DNA of 64,000 nucleotides. It comes from Ktedonobacteria bacterium brp13. GTDB taxonomy: Bacteria > Chloroflexota > Ktedonobacteria > Ktedonobacterales > Ktedonobacteraceae. How positions within the stretch are numbered: the stretch's first letter is position 1; every line of letters starts with the position of its first letter. Shown here in pieces: positions 52,965-62,417 of this stretch. Below the pieces are notes generated by a model. The model was not told the DNA's origin and searched no databases. It was given only the letters and a program-made list of their open reading frames with translations. Location of the stretch: positions 7,791,485-7,855,484 of the forward strand of contig AP024096.1 in assembly GCA_015099395.1 (NCBI GenBank), written 5' to 3'. The position numbers and the translations under genes were made by a program.

Positions 52965-55100
52965 TTAGATGGGACGTGAGAAATTCCAGTATTCGGCATC
53001 GAAGCCCTGTAAGAGTTGGTTCTGGTGGGCGTGGGGGAGTATGACGAGCAGGGCACGCATAGCTCGTGTCATGCCTACAAACATAGTACGGCGTTCTTTC
53101 TGTAGGATCTCTGTGATCTCCTCCGGATTGGTTGTTTCGGTAATATTGGGATAGTTGCTACTAATGGTGAACCCGGCTACGGCGATAATAGGGAACTCCA
53201 GTCCTTTAGCCGCTTTGAGTGTAATGACTTTAACGCCTGAGCGTTTGAGGTCGAAGTCGTGACTACTCATATAGGTTGCTTCGATGCCCTGTGTGCTAAT
53301 GGCATTCGCCAGTGCTCTACCTGCTTTTTCGGTGGGACATAGGACGGCGCATGAACTGATTGTGAGACGGAGATTGCGGCAGGCTTTCCTGAAATAACTG
53401 GTAATGAGTTGGCCCTCGTGATCACTGTTGGCTACACTACGTGCGTCGGGGAGTGGGCCGTTATTGATGTATTGGCGTTGACTCACCTCAGCTTCAAGAA
53501 CGCCGCTGGCGAGATAGGATTGCGCGGCCTCACCAATCTCGTAGGTTGAGCGATAGTTAGCATGCAGGATGCTGGTGCGTCCGCTAAATTTAAGCGAACT
53601 GTGTACGTCAGACCAACTGAAGCCACTGCCGTAGATCGATTGGTTTGCGTCGGCAGTAATAAAGATCCGGTTGGGAGCTTTACTGAGTGTGATAAGCATG
53701 CGCATTGCGCTGGGATCCAGATCCTGGGCTTCGTCAATGACAACGGCATCGAAGAATTGGGCGAGAGAGCTTTGGGCGGACACTACCTCGGCACGTACAC
53801 GGCGCTGCTGCCATGTCTCATAGCCATCCTGCGCGAGCACTATGCACCAGCGCGTGTAGACTAGCCAGATGGCTCTGCGTTGCATGGCATTGAGCCGCAG
53901 TTTGCGACCATTGCGTGGCGTCTTGAGATACTCCTCCAGTGTTGTGATATGGCGAGCGACGATGACAGATTGTAGCTCTTGTAGGAGATAGTCTATACTT
54001 ATTTTCTCGACTGCCTGTTGTTGTGCCTGCCTCTGGAGTGAATTGCCCTCAAAGGGAGTCTCTGCGATAGTGCGTTTGAGCAACTGGCAGAGATCTTGCT
54101 GCTTATCCAGAATCGTAAAACCCTTGTGCTGACCACTCTGATAAAGAATACTGCCAGCGATGCTATCGGCGGTCTCAACACGTACATAGCGTGCATTCTC
54201 GCCCAGTAATTGTTCTAATAATTGACGCGAGGATGTGATGAGTGCTTTGGTATACGTAGTGAAGAGAATACGTGGTGCGCTATGGCCTTGCTTGAGCAGT
54301 TGATCGAGCAAGGACTTGATACGATAGAGTGCGACTGTACTCTTGCCGGTACCAGGACCACCTTTGACGAGTGTTGGGCCCTGTGCATTGAGCGACCATG
54401 TTGCGAAGCGCTGCTGCTCCGGCGATAGTTTGAGCAAAAAGGTAAGAAGTTCGCCCTCATGATAGCGTAGCAGATCTTTTACCTCGTTGACCATTAGATC
54501 TTTCTGCTGCATTACCTCGATAAAAGATGGATCATACATGTAGTCGTAGAGAGTGAGCAAGACATCATCACTTACGCCCGGCCATTCCAGGATTGAATCA
54601 CCATCAGGAATACAAAGTAGGCGTGCGTGATAACGTTCTGGTATATGGACCCGCTTAAGCAGTTCAACGGTGATCGGTTCTGGTAGCGGTTTCCTCTGTA
54701 TCTGAGCCGGTTGTGAGAAGATGCGTTCCCAGTCCGGTTGCGCATTTCCAGGAGCGATAGCGGCTCCTGGCGCTATCGCATCGAGACCTAGCAGTACATC
54801 GGCCCCTGGCGGCGGTTCCGGCATAGTACTATCATTATACGTATCCTCATCACGCTCATCGATCTTATAGATTGAGACCAATTGTTGATTGAATGTATAG
54901 AAGATACGATACTTGCCGCTACGAATGCGATAGGGACGGCCTGGGAGATGCGTCAGATGTTTCTTTACTTTGGCATCGGGCCGTGGATCCTGTGTCAGCA
55001 GATTAATCTTCTCGCTCACTTGCAGCAACTCTTTTTGTGGTAGTTTTGCCATGTTTAGCAATAATGCAGGCTTGATTGTCAGACCCCATTGTTCTTTCAT
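52965..55100 (-). CDS. RelE/ParE-like domain fused to a UvrD-like SF1 helicase
   Basis: 711 residues. Residues 1-88 look like a whole RelE/ParE-fold toxin: two N-terminal helices, then HLPGRPYRIRSGKYRIFYTF and VSIYKIDERDEDTY, the strand pattern of that fold. A Pro/Ala-rich linker (90-115) follows. Residues 220-700 are an SF1A helicase: Walker A GGPGTGKST from 247, Walker B VVIDEAQD with Asp456, ITADANQSIYG, LHANYRSTYEI, ITLKAAKGLEF and MFVGMTRAMRALLV. The ATG at 55100 has AAGGA 9 nt upstream. No antitoxin-like gene adjoins it. It may unwind nucleic acid in RNA quality control or defence, but that is inference. Confidence 0.88.
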   Translation of the reverse strand: MKEQWGLTIKPALLLNMAKLPQKELLQVSEKINLLTQDPRPDAKVKKHLTHLPGRPYRIRSGKYRIFYTFNQQLVSIYKIDERDEDTYNDSTMPEPPPGADVLLGLDAIAPGAAIAPGNAQPDWERIFSQPAQIQRKPLPEPITVELLKRVHIPERYHARLLCIPDGDSILEWPGVSDDVLLTLYDYMYDPSFIEVMQQKDLMVNEVKDLLRYHEGELLTFLLKLSPEQQRFATWSLNAQGPTLVKGGPGTGKSTVALYRIKSLLDQLLKQGHSAPRILFTTYTKALITSSRQLLEQLLGENARYVRVETADSIAGSILYQSGQHKGFTILDKQQDLCQLLKRTIAETPFEGNSLQRQAQQQAVEKISIDYLLQELQSVIVARHITTLEEYLKTPRNGRKLRLNAMQRRAIWLVYTRWCIVLAQDGYETWQQRRVRAEVVSAQSSLAQFFDAVVIDEAQDLDPSAMRMLITLSKAPNRIFITADANQSIYGSGFSWSDVHSSLKFSGRTSILHANYRSTYEIGEAAQSYLASGVLEAEVSQRQYINNGPLPDARSVANSDHEGQLITSYFRKACRNLRLTISSCAVLCPTEKAGRALANAISTQGIEATYMSSHDFDLKRSGVKVITLKAAKGLEFPIIAVAGFTISSNYPNITETTNPEEITEILQKERRTMFVGMTRAMRALLVILPHAHQNQLLQGFDAEYWNFSRPI

Positions 55101-56025
55101 TGCCAGCGATCCTTCCCATATTACAAGAGCGTTCCCTGCCTCACCTCTACATGCATAAAGGATAGTTACGACTCTTCCCTCTCATCAGGCTGCTATTTTG
55201 CTTGAGCAGTTCTCTATAAACTTCATAAATCTCAAATTCAGTGTCATCCATTATACTCCCGATGGGAAAGATTGCCTATATATACGCAACAACGTTGATA
55301 GCATGTAGTAATGTAGTATGCTAGAGACTACGGTTTTATTGGTGATACATCTGGATATATCTGGTGGGGCTCCTCTGACAACTACAGTTCTTCTGACGGT
55401 AAGGTTGTGTTCAGCCGATCAAAAAGCTGAGTGAATAGCATGAGTGGCGTCAGTCACGTTGGATTAGTGAAATAAACCAATAAGTACTAGATCACTGAAA
55501 AGTGTTTTATTTCTGGCGAATTGATGTATAATACTCATGTTGTAGTATGACATTGTCGGTCTTATCTCTCCTGACAAAAGCACTTCCTAAGATACTCGCT
55601 TGAGTCACATTAGCAAGATGGTTTCGACCAGGCATTCTTCGGGAGAAAGTTGCTATCTTCACATTTTCTGGATGGTACGGCTAAAAAGATCAATAAATGA
55701 AGCATAGGGATACTTTGTACATTCTTACCAGGGATAGACAAGAGTCCTTTGCTAGCCAGAGACGTGCCTCCTCTTCTTCTGCTACTGACCACACGACGGT
55801 ACTGAGGCAAAAAAACAAAAGCCATTTCTGTGGCAATGCATCTTCTTAATGTTTCTATTCGTACGTTACAACTTATGAATAGTTGTAGGCATTAGGGTTG
55901 CATAATATGATATAATCATGTCAAGCTGTATAGTGCAATGTTGCTTCCAATAAATCGTCTATTGTGGCTGCGCAATACAGAGATACCAATTAGAGGGGCC
56001 TTTCCCTTAGAAGCGAGAAATTAAC
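55101..56025. other. Long gene-free stretch
   Basis: About 925 bp, AT-rich, with only short shadow frames on both strands. No RNA gene, terminator or repeat was recognised. It should hold the promoters of the helicase fusion and zinc-ribbon genes. Confidence 0.4.
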
Positions 56026-56385
56026 ATGTCGATGACCGATCAAGTTCTGTATTGTCGTGATTGTAACCAGGAATTCACTTTTACTGTTGGTGAGCAAGAG
56101 TTCTTTGCCAGCAAAGGGCTGACCAATGCTCCTACCCGCTGCCCTGATTGCCGCGCGGCGCGCAAACAGGCTAATGGTGGACACCGTGGTGGTTCTTCAA
56201 GCGGTTTTGGTGGCGGTGGCTATCGCGATCGCGAGCCACGTCAGATGTACAGTGCGACGTGTGCCAGCTGTGGCAACGAAGCAATGGTTCCTTTCCAGCC
56301 TCGTGAAGACAAACCCGTATATTGCCAGGATTGTTACCAGGCACAACGCTCCGATCAGCGCGATGATCGCCGCTCCCGCTGGTAA
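56026..56385 (+). CDS. Zinc-ribbon protein with Gly-rich linker
   Basis: 119 residues: an N-terminal zinc ribbon (LYCRDCNQEFTFTVGEQEF, APTRCPDCRAARK), a Gly/Ser/Arg-rich linker (GGHRGGSSSGFGGGGYRDRE) and a second CxxC...CxxC ribbon (SATCASCGNEAMVPFQPRED, YCQDCYQAQR). The layout, RGG-like linker between zinc fingers, is typical of small nucleic-acid-associated proteins seen in Chloroflexota. No enzyme motif. A strong hairpin lies about 180 bp downstream. Confidence 0.8.
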   Translation: MSMTDQVLYCRDCNQEFTFTVGEQEFFASKGLTNAPTRCPDCRAARKQANGGHRGGSSSGFGGGGYRDREPRQMYSATCASCGNEAMVPFQPREDKPVYCQDCYQAQRSDQRDDRRSRW

Positions 56386-56563
56386 ATTTCCTTACTGGAA
56401 TATTTATCCGGTATGGTCAAGTACCTCACGCCTGAATGGTGGGGGGCATATAAACTGATCGGCGCATGAGCCGAGGCAGTTGCGAACCCGGACTTGACCA
56501 GTCCCAGCCAGAGGATCTTCGGGTTCTTATCAGGCTATGATAGAGTAAACAATCGGGGAAGCT

Positions 56564-56609
56564 AAAGTGAGGGACAGGCAACAACATATGGTTGCCTGTT
56601 TCTCACTTT
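56564..56609. terminator. Long hairpin between the zinc-ribbon and desaturase genes
   Basis: 19-bp stem (56564-56582 with 56591-56609, two G-U pairs) and an 8-nt loop, ending in a T-rich stretch; placed between convergent genes and able to work in both directions. Confidence 0.75.
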
Positions 56610-56680
56610 CTTGTTAACTTACCTTATCGCTTTTTCCCCATCTGACACACTTCTCCCACTTATCCCATTCCTCTCACTCC

Positions 56681-57736
56681 TTATGCTCCCCCACTTACAC
56701 TTGCGCTTACCCGTAGCGGTGCCGTCACCTCGTGTAATGCAGTGAGCGTCTCTCGATAGGATTGCCACATATTCGTCTCGTAGTAGGAAATATTATGTTC
56801 CTTGCAGAACTCCCTCGTAATCTCTTGCGTTTTCCGTAATTGATGGAGCGGCATACTCGGAAACAGATGATGCTCAATCTGATAATTCAGACCGCCATAC
56901 CAGAAATCAACCACTGGATGTGCATAGACATTGCGAGCTGTAAGAACCTGGTGATGGATGAAGTCAAGCTTCGTATCTTTATCGAGGATCGGCATCCCTT
57001 TATGATTGGGCGCAAAGATCGAACCCATATACACGCCAGCAAGGAGCTGGTGCAATACGATAAAGACTATCGCTTGCCAGAATGGTAAGCAATAAAATAG
57101 TAAGCCAAGGTAAGCGAGGTGATGGACTAAGATCAATAGGCTTTCTACAACTCTGTACCTGGTTTTATTCTGACTGAGATAGACGACACTTTCAATTTGC
57201 ATTGACAGTGACGCGAATGTCAAAAGCGGGAAAAAGAAATATGCCTGATAGCGCAGAAAACTTAAAAGAAACTTTCCTTTTCCTTCCAGATCCTCTGGCG
57301 AAAAAGCGATAACCGGAATAAACACATCAGGATCCATGCCATGCTGGTTAGGATGGCTATGGTGCTGGTTATGTCTGTTCATCCACCACTCGATACTCAT
57401 ACCAACCAGTAGATTGCCGGTAATGAGACCTAAAATATCATTATTTTTTGTGGAGTTGAAGACCTGGCGATGCCCAGCCTCATGACCGAGCAGACCAAAT
57501 TGGGTCGTCAAAAGCGCCATTGGAATAGCCACAAGTGCCTGGATCCAGAAGATCTTGACGAATAGTAGCACACTTATAGACAATGCCAGTACGATGAATA
57601 ACAATGTCAACTTCACCATGGCATATTGTGGTTTCTTGATTAGTAGCCCTTCCTCCTTTATACGATACTTTAATGCAGCGTATTCACTGGTAAAGTGAGG
57701 AATGGACGTAGACACAGTGGCGTTTTCAGCAGCCAT
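56681..57736 (-). CDS. Fatty-acid desaturase (acyl-lipid type)
   Basis: About 351 residues, membrane-bound di-iron enzyme. His boxes are HEAGH, HNQHH and QIEHH, the last with Gln in place of the first His as in front-end desaturases; further His pairs occur in FIHHQV. Four membrane helices surround them. The start MAAENATV at 57736 follows AAGGAG at 12 nt; the longer frame to 57859 has no site. It needs an electron donor not seen here. It likely alters membrane fluidity. No gene is seen in 57737-58125. Confidence 0.92.
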   Translation of the reverse strand: MAAENATVSTSIPHFTSEYAALKYRIKEEGLLIKKPQYAMVKLTLLFIVLALSISVLLFVKIFWIQALVAIPMALLTTQFGLLGHEAGHRQVFNSTKNNDILGLITGNLLVGMSIEWWMNRHNQHHSHPNQHGMDPDVFIPVIAFSPEDLEGKGKFLLSFLRYQAYFFFPLLTFASLSMQIESVVYLSQNKTRYRVVESLLILVHHLAYLGLLFYCLPFWQAIVFIVLHQLLAGVYMGSIFAPNHKGMPILDKDTKLDFIHHQVLTARNVYAHPVVDFWYGGLNYQIEHHLFPSMPLHQLRKTQEITREFCKEHNISYYETNMWQSYRETLTALHEVTAPLRVSASVSGGA

Positions 57737-58125
57737 AAAAGTATTCAACTCCTTCCAAGTTAGCAACTTTAAAAAGCAACTCATGAGAATGACAAAATTT
57801 GCGCGTCGGGAAATGCTTTGTCTGAATTGCGTGTTAAATATGAGAGAGCTTCGATGCATAAGAAATTTACTATTCTCATACCCTCTTATCTACGCAACGT
57901 TCACAAGAAAGTTTTAATGTTAGTACAAGTAGCTATCGTAACAAAGATACTACGATGTAATTTGTCTTCCGCCTGTTCTCATTTTGTCAGAAGTTCATTA
58001 CCATATATTTGCAGAAGGTTATGGCGCTGCAAAGTACCGGCATGGTTATGTATTGTGAAGTGGTGATAGTGAGTGTTTTTTTTACTTTGTTCGGTTGAAA
58101 AGAAAAAGCTCTGTAATATAAAAGA

Positions 58126-58153
58126 AGAGAACATTCTATCTATAGTGTTCTCT
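58126..58153 (-). terminator. Weak hairpin after fabF
   Basis: 8-bp arms AGAGAACA and TGTTCTCT around a 12-nt loop, about 25 bp beyond the leftward fabF stop; A-rich on the left, which is T-rich in the transcript. Confidence 0.45.
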
Positions 58154-58178
58154 CCTTCGTGCTTATAGGTATTTTGTA

Positions 58179-59450
58179 TTACTCGTGTGTTGTATCTGGT
58201 CTGTATCTTTGGAAGATAAGGCTGGTATTGTGGCCACCGAAGCCAATCGAGTTTGAGAGTGCTACATCTACCTGTGTCTGACGGGCTTCATTCGGTACAT
58301 AGTCTAGATCGCATTCGGGATCAGGATGATGGAGGTTAATGGTGGGAGGAATGATACCATGCAGAATAGTCAGTAGTGAGATAATACCCTCGATAGCTCC
58401 TGCCGCTCCAAAGGCATGACCGAGCATTGACTTGGTAGAACTGATTGCAACGTGCTTTGCGTGTTCACCAAGGCAGGTCTTAATGGCCCTGGTCTCAGCT
58501 CTATCATTGAAGACCGTCGACGTTCCATGCGCATTGATATAGTCGATCTGTTCGGGCTGGAGTGCGGCTTTTTGTAGAGCTTGCTGCATCGCTACGACAA
58601 TGCCCATGCCATCTGGTGCCGGTTCGGTGATATGGTACGCATCGGATGTTGAGCCGTAGCCAACCAGTTCGCCCAGAATCTGCGCTCCACGTGCCTGCGC
58701 AAACTCAAGATCCTCTAGTATCATGATCCCTGCGCCCTCACCCATGACAAATCCGTCGCGCGTCGCATCGAATGGACGGCTTGCTCCCTGTGGATCATCG
58801 TTACGGCGTGAAAGTGCATGCATATTAGCAAAAGCCGCCATACCTAAAGGCGTGACTGCCTTTTCCGAACCACCGGCGATCATCACTTGCGTATCTCCAC
58901 GGCGGATCGTCTCCCAGGCTTCTCCTAATGCATTTCCACTGGTTGCGCAGGCGGAGACTGCGGCCCATGATGGTCCTTTGGCTCCTGTATGCAGCGAAAC
59001 CACAGCGGGGGCTGCATTAATCATCATCATCGGGATCAGGAAAGGACTGACACGCTCCGGTCCTTTTTGTTGCAGCACATTAAATTGTTCGTGTAAGGTT
59101 AACCAGCCACCGACGCCGCTGCCAATACAGACACCGACCTTGTATGCGATCTCTTCTGTGATCGTCAGGTTTGCTTGTGCCATGGCCTGTGTTGCCGCAG
59201 CCAGCGCCAATTGTGTATAAGGATCGGTGTGGCGCACCTCTTTGCGGTCCATATAAGGGGAGGGATCGAAGTCCTGTACCTCACCAGCGAATCGTACATG
59301 GTAAGCGGTCGCATCAAAGTTGCGAATTGCTCGAATACCGGATCGCCCTTCGCGGAGTGCGGCCCATGTTGTCTCTGTATCGTGTCCCAGTGACGTTATC
59401 AAGCCAAGCCCTGTTATCACAACGCGTCGTGTCGTTGTTTGCTCACTCAT
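58179..59450 (-). CDS. fabF: 3-oxoacyl-[ACP] synthase II
   Basis: 423 residues, condensing enzyme of fatty-acid elongation. Catalytic Cys168 in VSACATSGN, His in INAHGTSTVFND and His in KSMLGHAFGAAGA; the end LSNSIGFGGHNTSL is typical of FabF. No neighbouring fab or acp gene, so it may be an extra copy for temperature adaptation or a special acyl chain; the desaturase on the same strand fits a lipid role. The start has AAGAGG 13 nt upstream, a little far. Between it and the PBP gene, 59451-59884 shows no gene. Confidence 0.94.
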   Translation of the reverse strand: MSEQTTTRRVVITGLGLITSLGHDTETTWAALREGRSGIRAIRNFDATAYHVRFAGEVQDFDPSPYMDRKEVRHTDPYTQLALAAATQAMAQANLTITEEIAYKVGVCIGSGVGGWLTLHEQFNVLQQKGPERVSPFLIPMMMINAAPAVVSLHTGAKGPSWAAVSACATSGNALGEAWETIRRGDTQVMIAGGSEKAVTPLGMAAFANMHALSRRNDDPQGASRPFDATRDGFVMGEGAGIMILEDLEFAQARGAQILGELVGYGSTSDAYHITEPAPDGMGIVVAMQQALQKAALQPEQIDYINAHGTSTVFNDRAETRAIKTCLGEHAKHVAISSTKSMLGHAFGAAGAIEGIISLLTILHGIIPPTINLHHPDPECDLDYVPNEARQTQVDVALSNSIGFGGHNTSLIFQRYRPDTTHE

Positions 59451-59884
59451 TCTGCTATCATGCCTCTTTCTTTGCTTTACTGCCTTAATTTTGGAGGTAG
59501 CCAGCGTTTTCTTCTATAGGTCTACCAACATATCATCCCTTGCCAGCTCTGTAAAGTAATTGCAGGTGGGAGAAGGGTACCGATCGCCATCGATTGCTAT
59601 CGCATGGAACGTACTAGTAGTAGATGCGCTTTGAACGACATATAAGATTAACCGATTGCGGTTTTTGCTGCAATCTCAGTAAAAATACTCCTAACCCATA
59701 TTGCCTATAGTATCGAAATAAAGGCCGAAACTTTTCAACATATGAGACAATTACTAGAGAGTACAGCATTATATTCTTTATATTCTTTCGCCGGAGGGCG
59801 TCAGGCACTCCTTTGCAAACAGAAACAAACAAGGTAGGGGGGTGTGCAACCTTCCTCTACAAGAACCTAGAAAGAGATGTTACC

Positions 59885-62296
59885 ATGGCAACCGGAAAGC
59901 GTACCGGAGAAGCTCCTGGCTCACAGGAGGAGCAGGCTACTCAACAGAATCCTCAGGTTGATGGAGAGATAGTCGAGCAGCAGGAAAGTAAAGCCCTTGC
60001 GCCGGTACCGCACGATGATAAGGAATTAGAGGAGAGTAAAGCCGTTGTACCGGCTACTGCTTCTGCGGTAGCGTTAGCTCATCCTCGCCAACCAGCCCGG
60101 CTACCTGCATATAGTCAGGCTGCCGCATCCCAACGTCTTGGCGATGCCCCCGAGCCTCCTATCCCAGGGGTGATATACGAGGGCACGCATAATAATCAGA
60201 ATCCGCCAGGTTGGCGTACGAAGCGTTACTTTAAACGGAAAAACCTGAAAGGTACCCGTTCACGAGAACTGGCGACGTCACGCGTCGGAACCCGCACGAT
60301 GACGACAATGGGCGTCAGTGTTCTCTGCGCACTGATGATAGCGATTATCGTTTTTGTTACCTTCCAGGGTTTTGCCAATGCAGTGAATCAAAAATATCAG
60401 GCAAGTGTGACAACTCTTCCTGATCTCTTACCGAAAGATAATCTGAAGATTTATGACTCTCAGAATCAGCTGATCTATCAGATGGCTGACCAGGGAGTAC
60501 AGACCAGTCTGCCTCTGAATAAAATCTCACGTAATTTAATCAATGCTGAAGTCGCGATTGAGGACCAAAATTTCTGGAAAAATAATGGCTATGATATCAC
60601 CGGCATCATTCGTGCTGCTATCCAGGATCTGACTGCACATGGAGTAGTATCTGGAGGTAGTACGATTACGCAGCAGCTGCTAAAGAATGCGATTGTTGGT
60701 AACCAGACTACAGCGCTACGTAAGCTTCAAGAAATCTTACTGGCCCCTGAAGTAACACGCACCTATACCAAAGATCAGATTATGGATATGTATCTCAACA
60801 CAGTCTATTATGGCAATATGGTCTATGGAGCCGAGGCTGCAGCTACCCGTTACTTTGGTTTGCAAGATAATGCCAAGCAAACGGCTGCTCAACAATTAGA
60901 TATTGCGCAGGCGGCAACTCTGGCAGGCATCCCCAGTAATCCGGCATTACGTAATCCGATTGCATATCCACAGAATAGCTATAGGCGTACGCTGGATGTC
61001 TTGCAGCAGTTGTATGTGCAAAAATATATTACGCAACAGCAAAAGGCCCAGGCGATTTTGGAGATCCAGAAACCGAACTTTGTTAAGCCGACCTATCTGC
61101 CACCCGAGCAGGCAGCTACCTATGTCGATTATGTGATGACTGAACTCACCAATGATCTGCACGTCAAAACTGCCGATCTCTCGCGCTCAGGTCTGACAGT
61201 GAAGACAGCTCTGGATCTGAACTTGCAAAACTATGCACAGGCCGATGCAAAAATGCATATTCAGCAAATGGCGGCCCATCATATGTCCAATGCTGCCGTG
61301 GTTGTAGAAGATCAGCATAATGGCGAAGTAAAGGCGATTGTCGGCAATATCGACCCTAACAATCCAAATTATGGTGCCTTTAATGTTGCGACCCAGGGTT
61401 ATCGACAGCCTGGCTCGTCCTTTAAGCCTTACGTCTATGCAACGGCCTTCCAGGAGGGCGTCGCAAGCCCGGGCTCACAGGTGTTGGATGCGCCTCTCGT
61501 TATCCCAATGTGTTGTGGTCTGCCACCTTTTGTTCCGCAGAACTATAGCCAGACCTTTGGTGGCTGGATGCCTGTTCGAACTGCCCTGGACAACTCGCTC
61601 AACATTCCTGCGATCAAGATTGAGCAGTTGGCTGGTGTCGATGCGTCGTTAAAGACAGCTGAAAACATGATGGGGATCTCGGATGGCAATACTTCAAAAG
61701 CGGCGAATGTCTATTACGGCCAACCGAATGTGACAATGGTACTTGGCGCACTTGGCGTTCGATTGATCGATAATACCTCTGGCTACGCCACCTTCGCGAA
61801 TGGTGGTGTGCGTATCCAATATCACGCGATCGACCTTGTTACCGATCAGTCTGGCAAGGTTATCTTCCAACCTAATACCGCCGGGAAACGTGTCCTGAGT
61901 CAGGCTGCAGACTTTATGATGACCAACATTTTGAGTGATAACGCCGCACGTAACATTGAGTTTGGACCATGTAGCTCTCTCTACCTGTATACCAATACGA
62001 CCCAACAATGTTACGCAGGCAATCCTGGTAAGGTTATCCCTGCTGCCGCTAAGACTGGTACCTCCAATTCCTTCATCGATAACTGGACGATGGGTTATAC
62101 GACTCATTATACAGTTGGCGTCTGGGCTGGTAATAATAATAACTCGCCGATGATTAATGTTACTGGTGTTGATGGCGCAGGTCCTATCTGGAATGATGTG
62201 CAACTGTACCTCAACAAAAACCTGCCAGTGGTTAACTTTCCAGGTCCCCCGTCGACTGTCGTGAAACAGAACGGAGACTGGGTACTGAAACACTAA
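59885..62296 (+). CDS. Class A penicillin-binding protein (PBP1A type)
   Basis: About 803 residues. A long cytoplasmic Glu/Gln-rich segment (1-135) leads to one membrane helix (VSVLCALMIAIIVFVTFQGF). The GT51 glycosyltransferase has catalytic Glu226 in AIEDQNFW and GGSTITQQLLKN; the transpeptidase has Ser511 in PGSSFKP, DNSLN and KTG at 723. It polymerises and cross-links peptidoglycan outside the membrane. Start MATGKRTG at 59885 follows AAAGAGAT; an earlier ATG at 59813 has none. The cytoplasmic extension is longer than in many PBPs. Confidence 0.94.
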   Translation: MATGKRTGEAPGSQEEQATQQNPQVDGEIVEQQESKALAPVPHDDKELEESKAVVPATASAVALAHPRQPARLPAYSQAAASQRLGDAPEPPIPGVIYEGTHNNQNPPGWRTKRYFKRKNLKGTRSRELATSRVGTRTMTTMGVSVLCALMIAIIVFVTFQGFANAVNQKYQASVTTLPDLLPKDNLKIYDSQNQLIYQMADQGVQTSLPLNKISRNLINAEVAIEDQNFWKNNGYDITGIIRAAIQDLTAHGVVSGGSTITQQLLKNAIVGNQTTALRKLQEILLAPEVTRTYTKDQIMDMYLNTVYYGNMVYGAEAAATRYFGLQDNAKQTAAQQLDIAQAATLAGIPSNPALRNPIAYPQNSYRRTLDVLQQLYVQKYITQQQKAQAILEIQKPNFVKPTYLPPEQAATYVDYVMTELTNDLHVKTADLSRSGLTVKTALDLNLQNYAQADAKMHIQQMAAHHMSNAAVVVEDQHNGEVKAIVGNIDPNNPNYGAFNVATQGYRQPGSSFKPYVYATAFQEGVASPGSQVLDAPLVIPMCCGLPPFVPQNYSQTFGGWMPVRTALDNSLNIPAIKIEQLAGVDASLKTAENMMGISDGNTSKAANVYYGQPNVTMVLGALGVRLIDNTSGYATFANGGVRIQYHAIDLVTDQSGKVIFQPNTAGKRVLSQAADFMMTNILSDNAARNIEFGPCSSLYLYTNTTQQCYAGNPGKVIPAAAKTGTSNSFIDNWTMGYTTHYTVGVWAGNNNNSPMINVTGVDGAGPIWNDVQLYLNKNLPVVNFPGPPSTVVKQNGDWVLKH

Positions 62297-62330
62297 GTTG
62301 CAGGTTTAGCTCTCTTTCTATATATGAGTA

Positions 62331-62375
62331 GGCGGAGGGGCAGAACAAGAATATTACTTGTTCTACCCCTCCGCC
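62331..62375. terminator. Terminator between the PBP and efflux adaptor genes
   Basis: 19-bp GC-rich stem with one mismatch (62331-62349 with 62357-62375), 7-nt loop, followed by TTTTA; placed between convergent genes. Confidence 0.85.
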
Positions 62376-62417
62376 TTTTATGCTGTTGTGTGCTTTATTT
62401 CTTCAGAAACCCCTGGT

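Noticed and set aside
61694..62293. 199-residue minus-strand frame over the PBP transpeptidase domain
   Set aside because: The plus-strand frame carries SxxK, SxN and KTG motifs; the antisense is a shadow.
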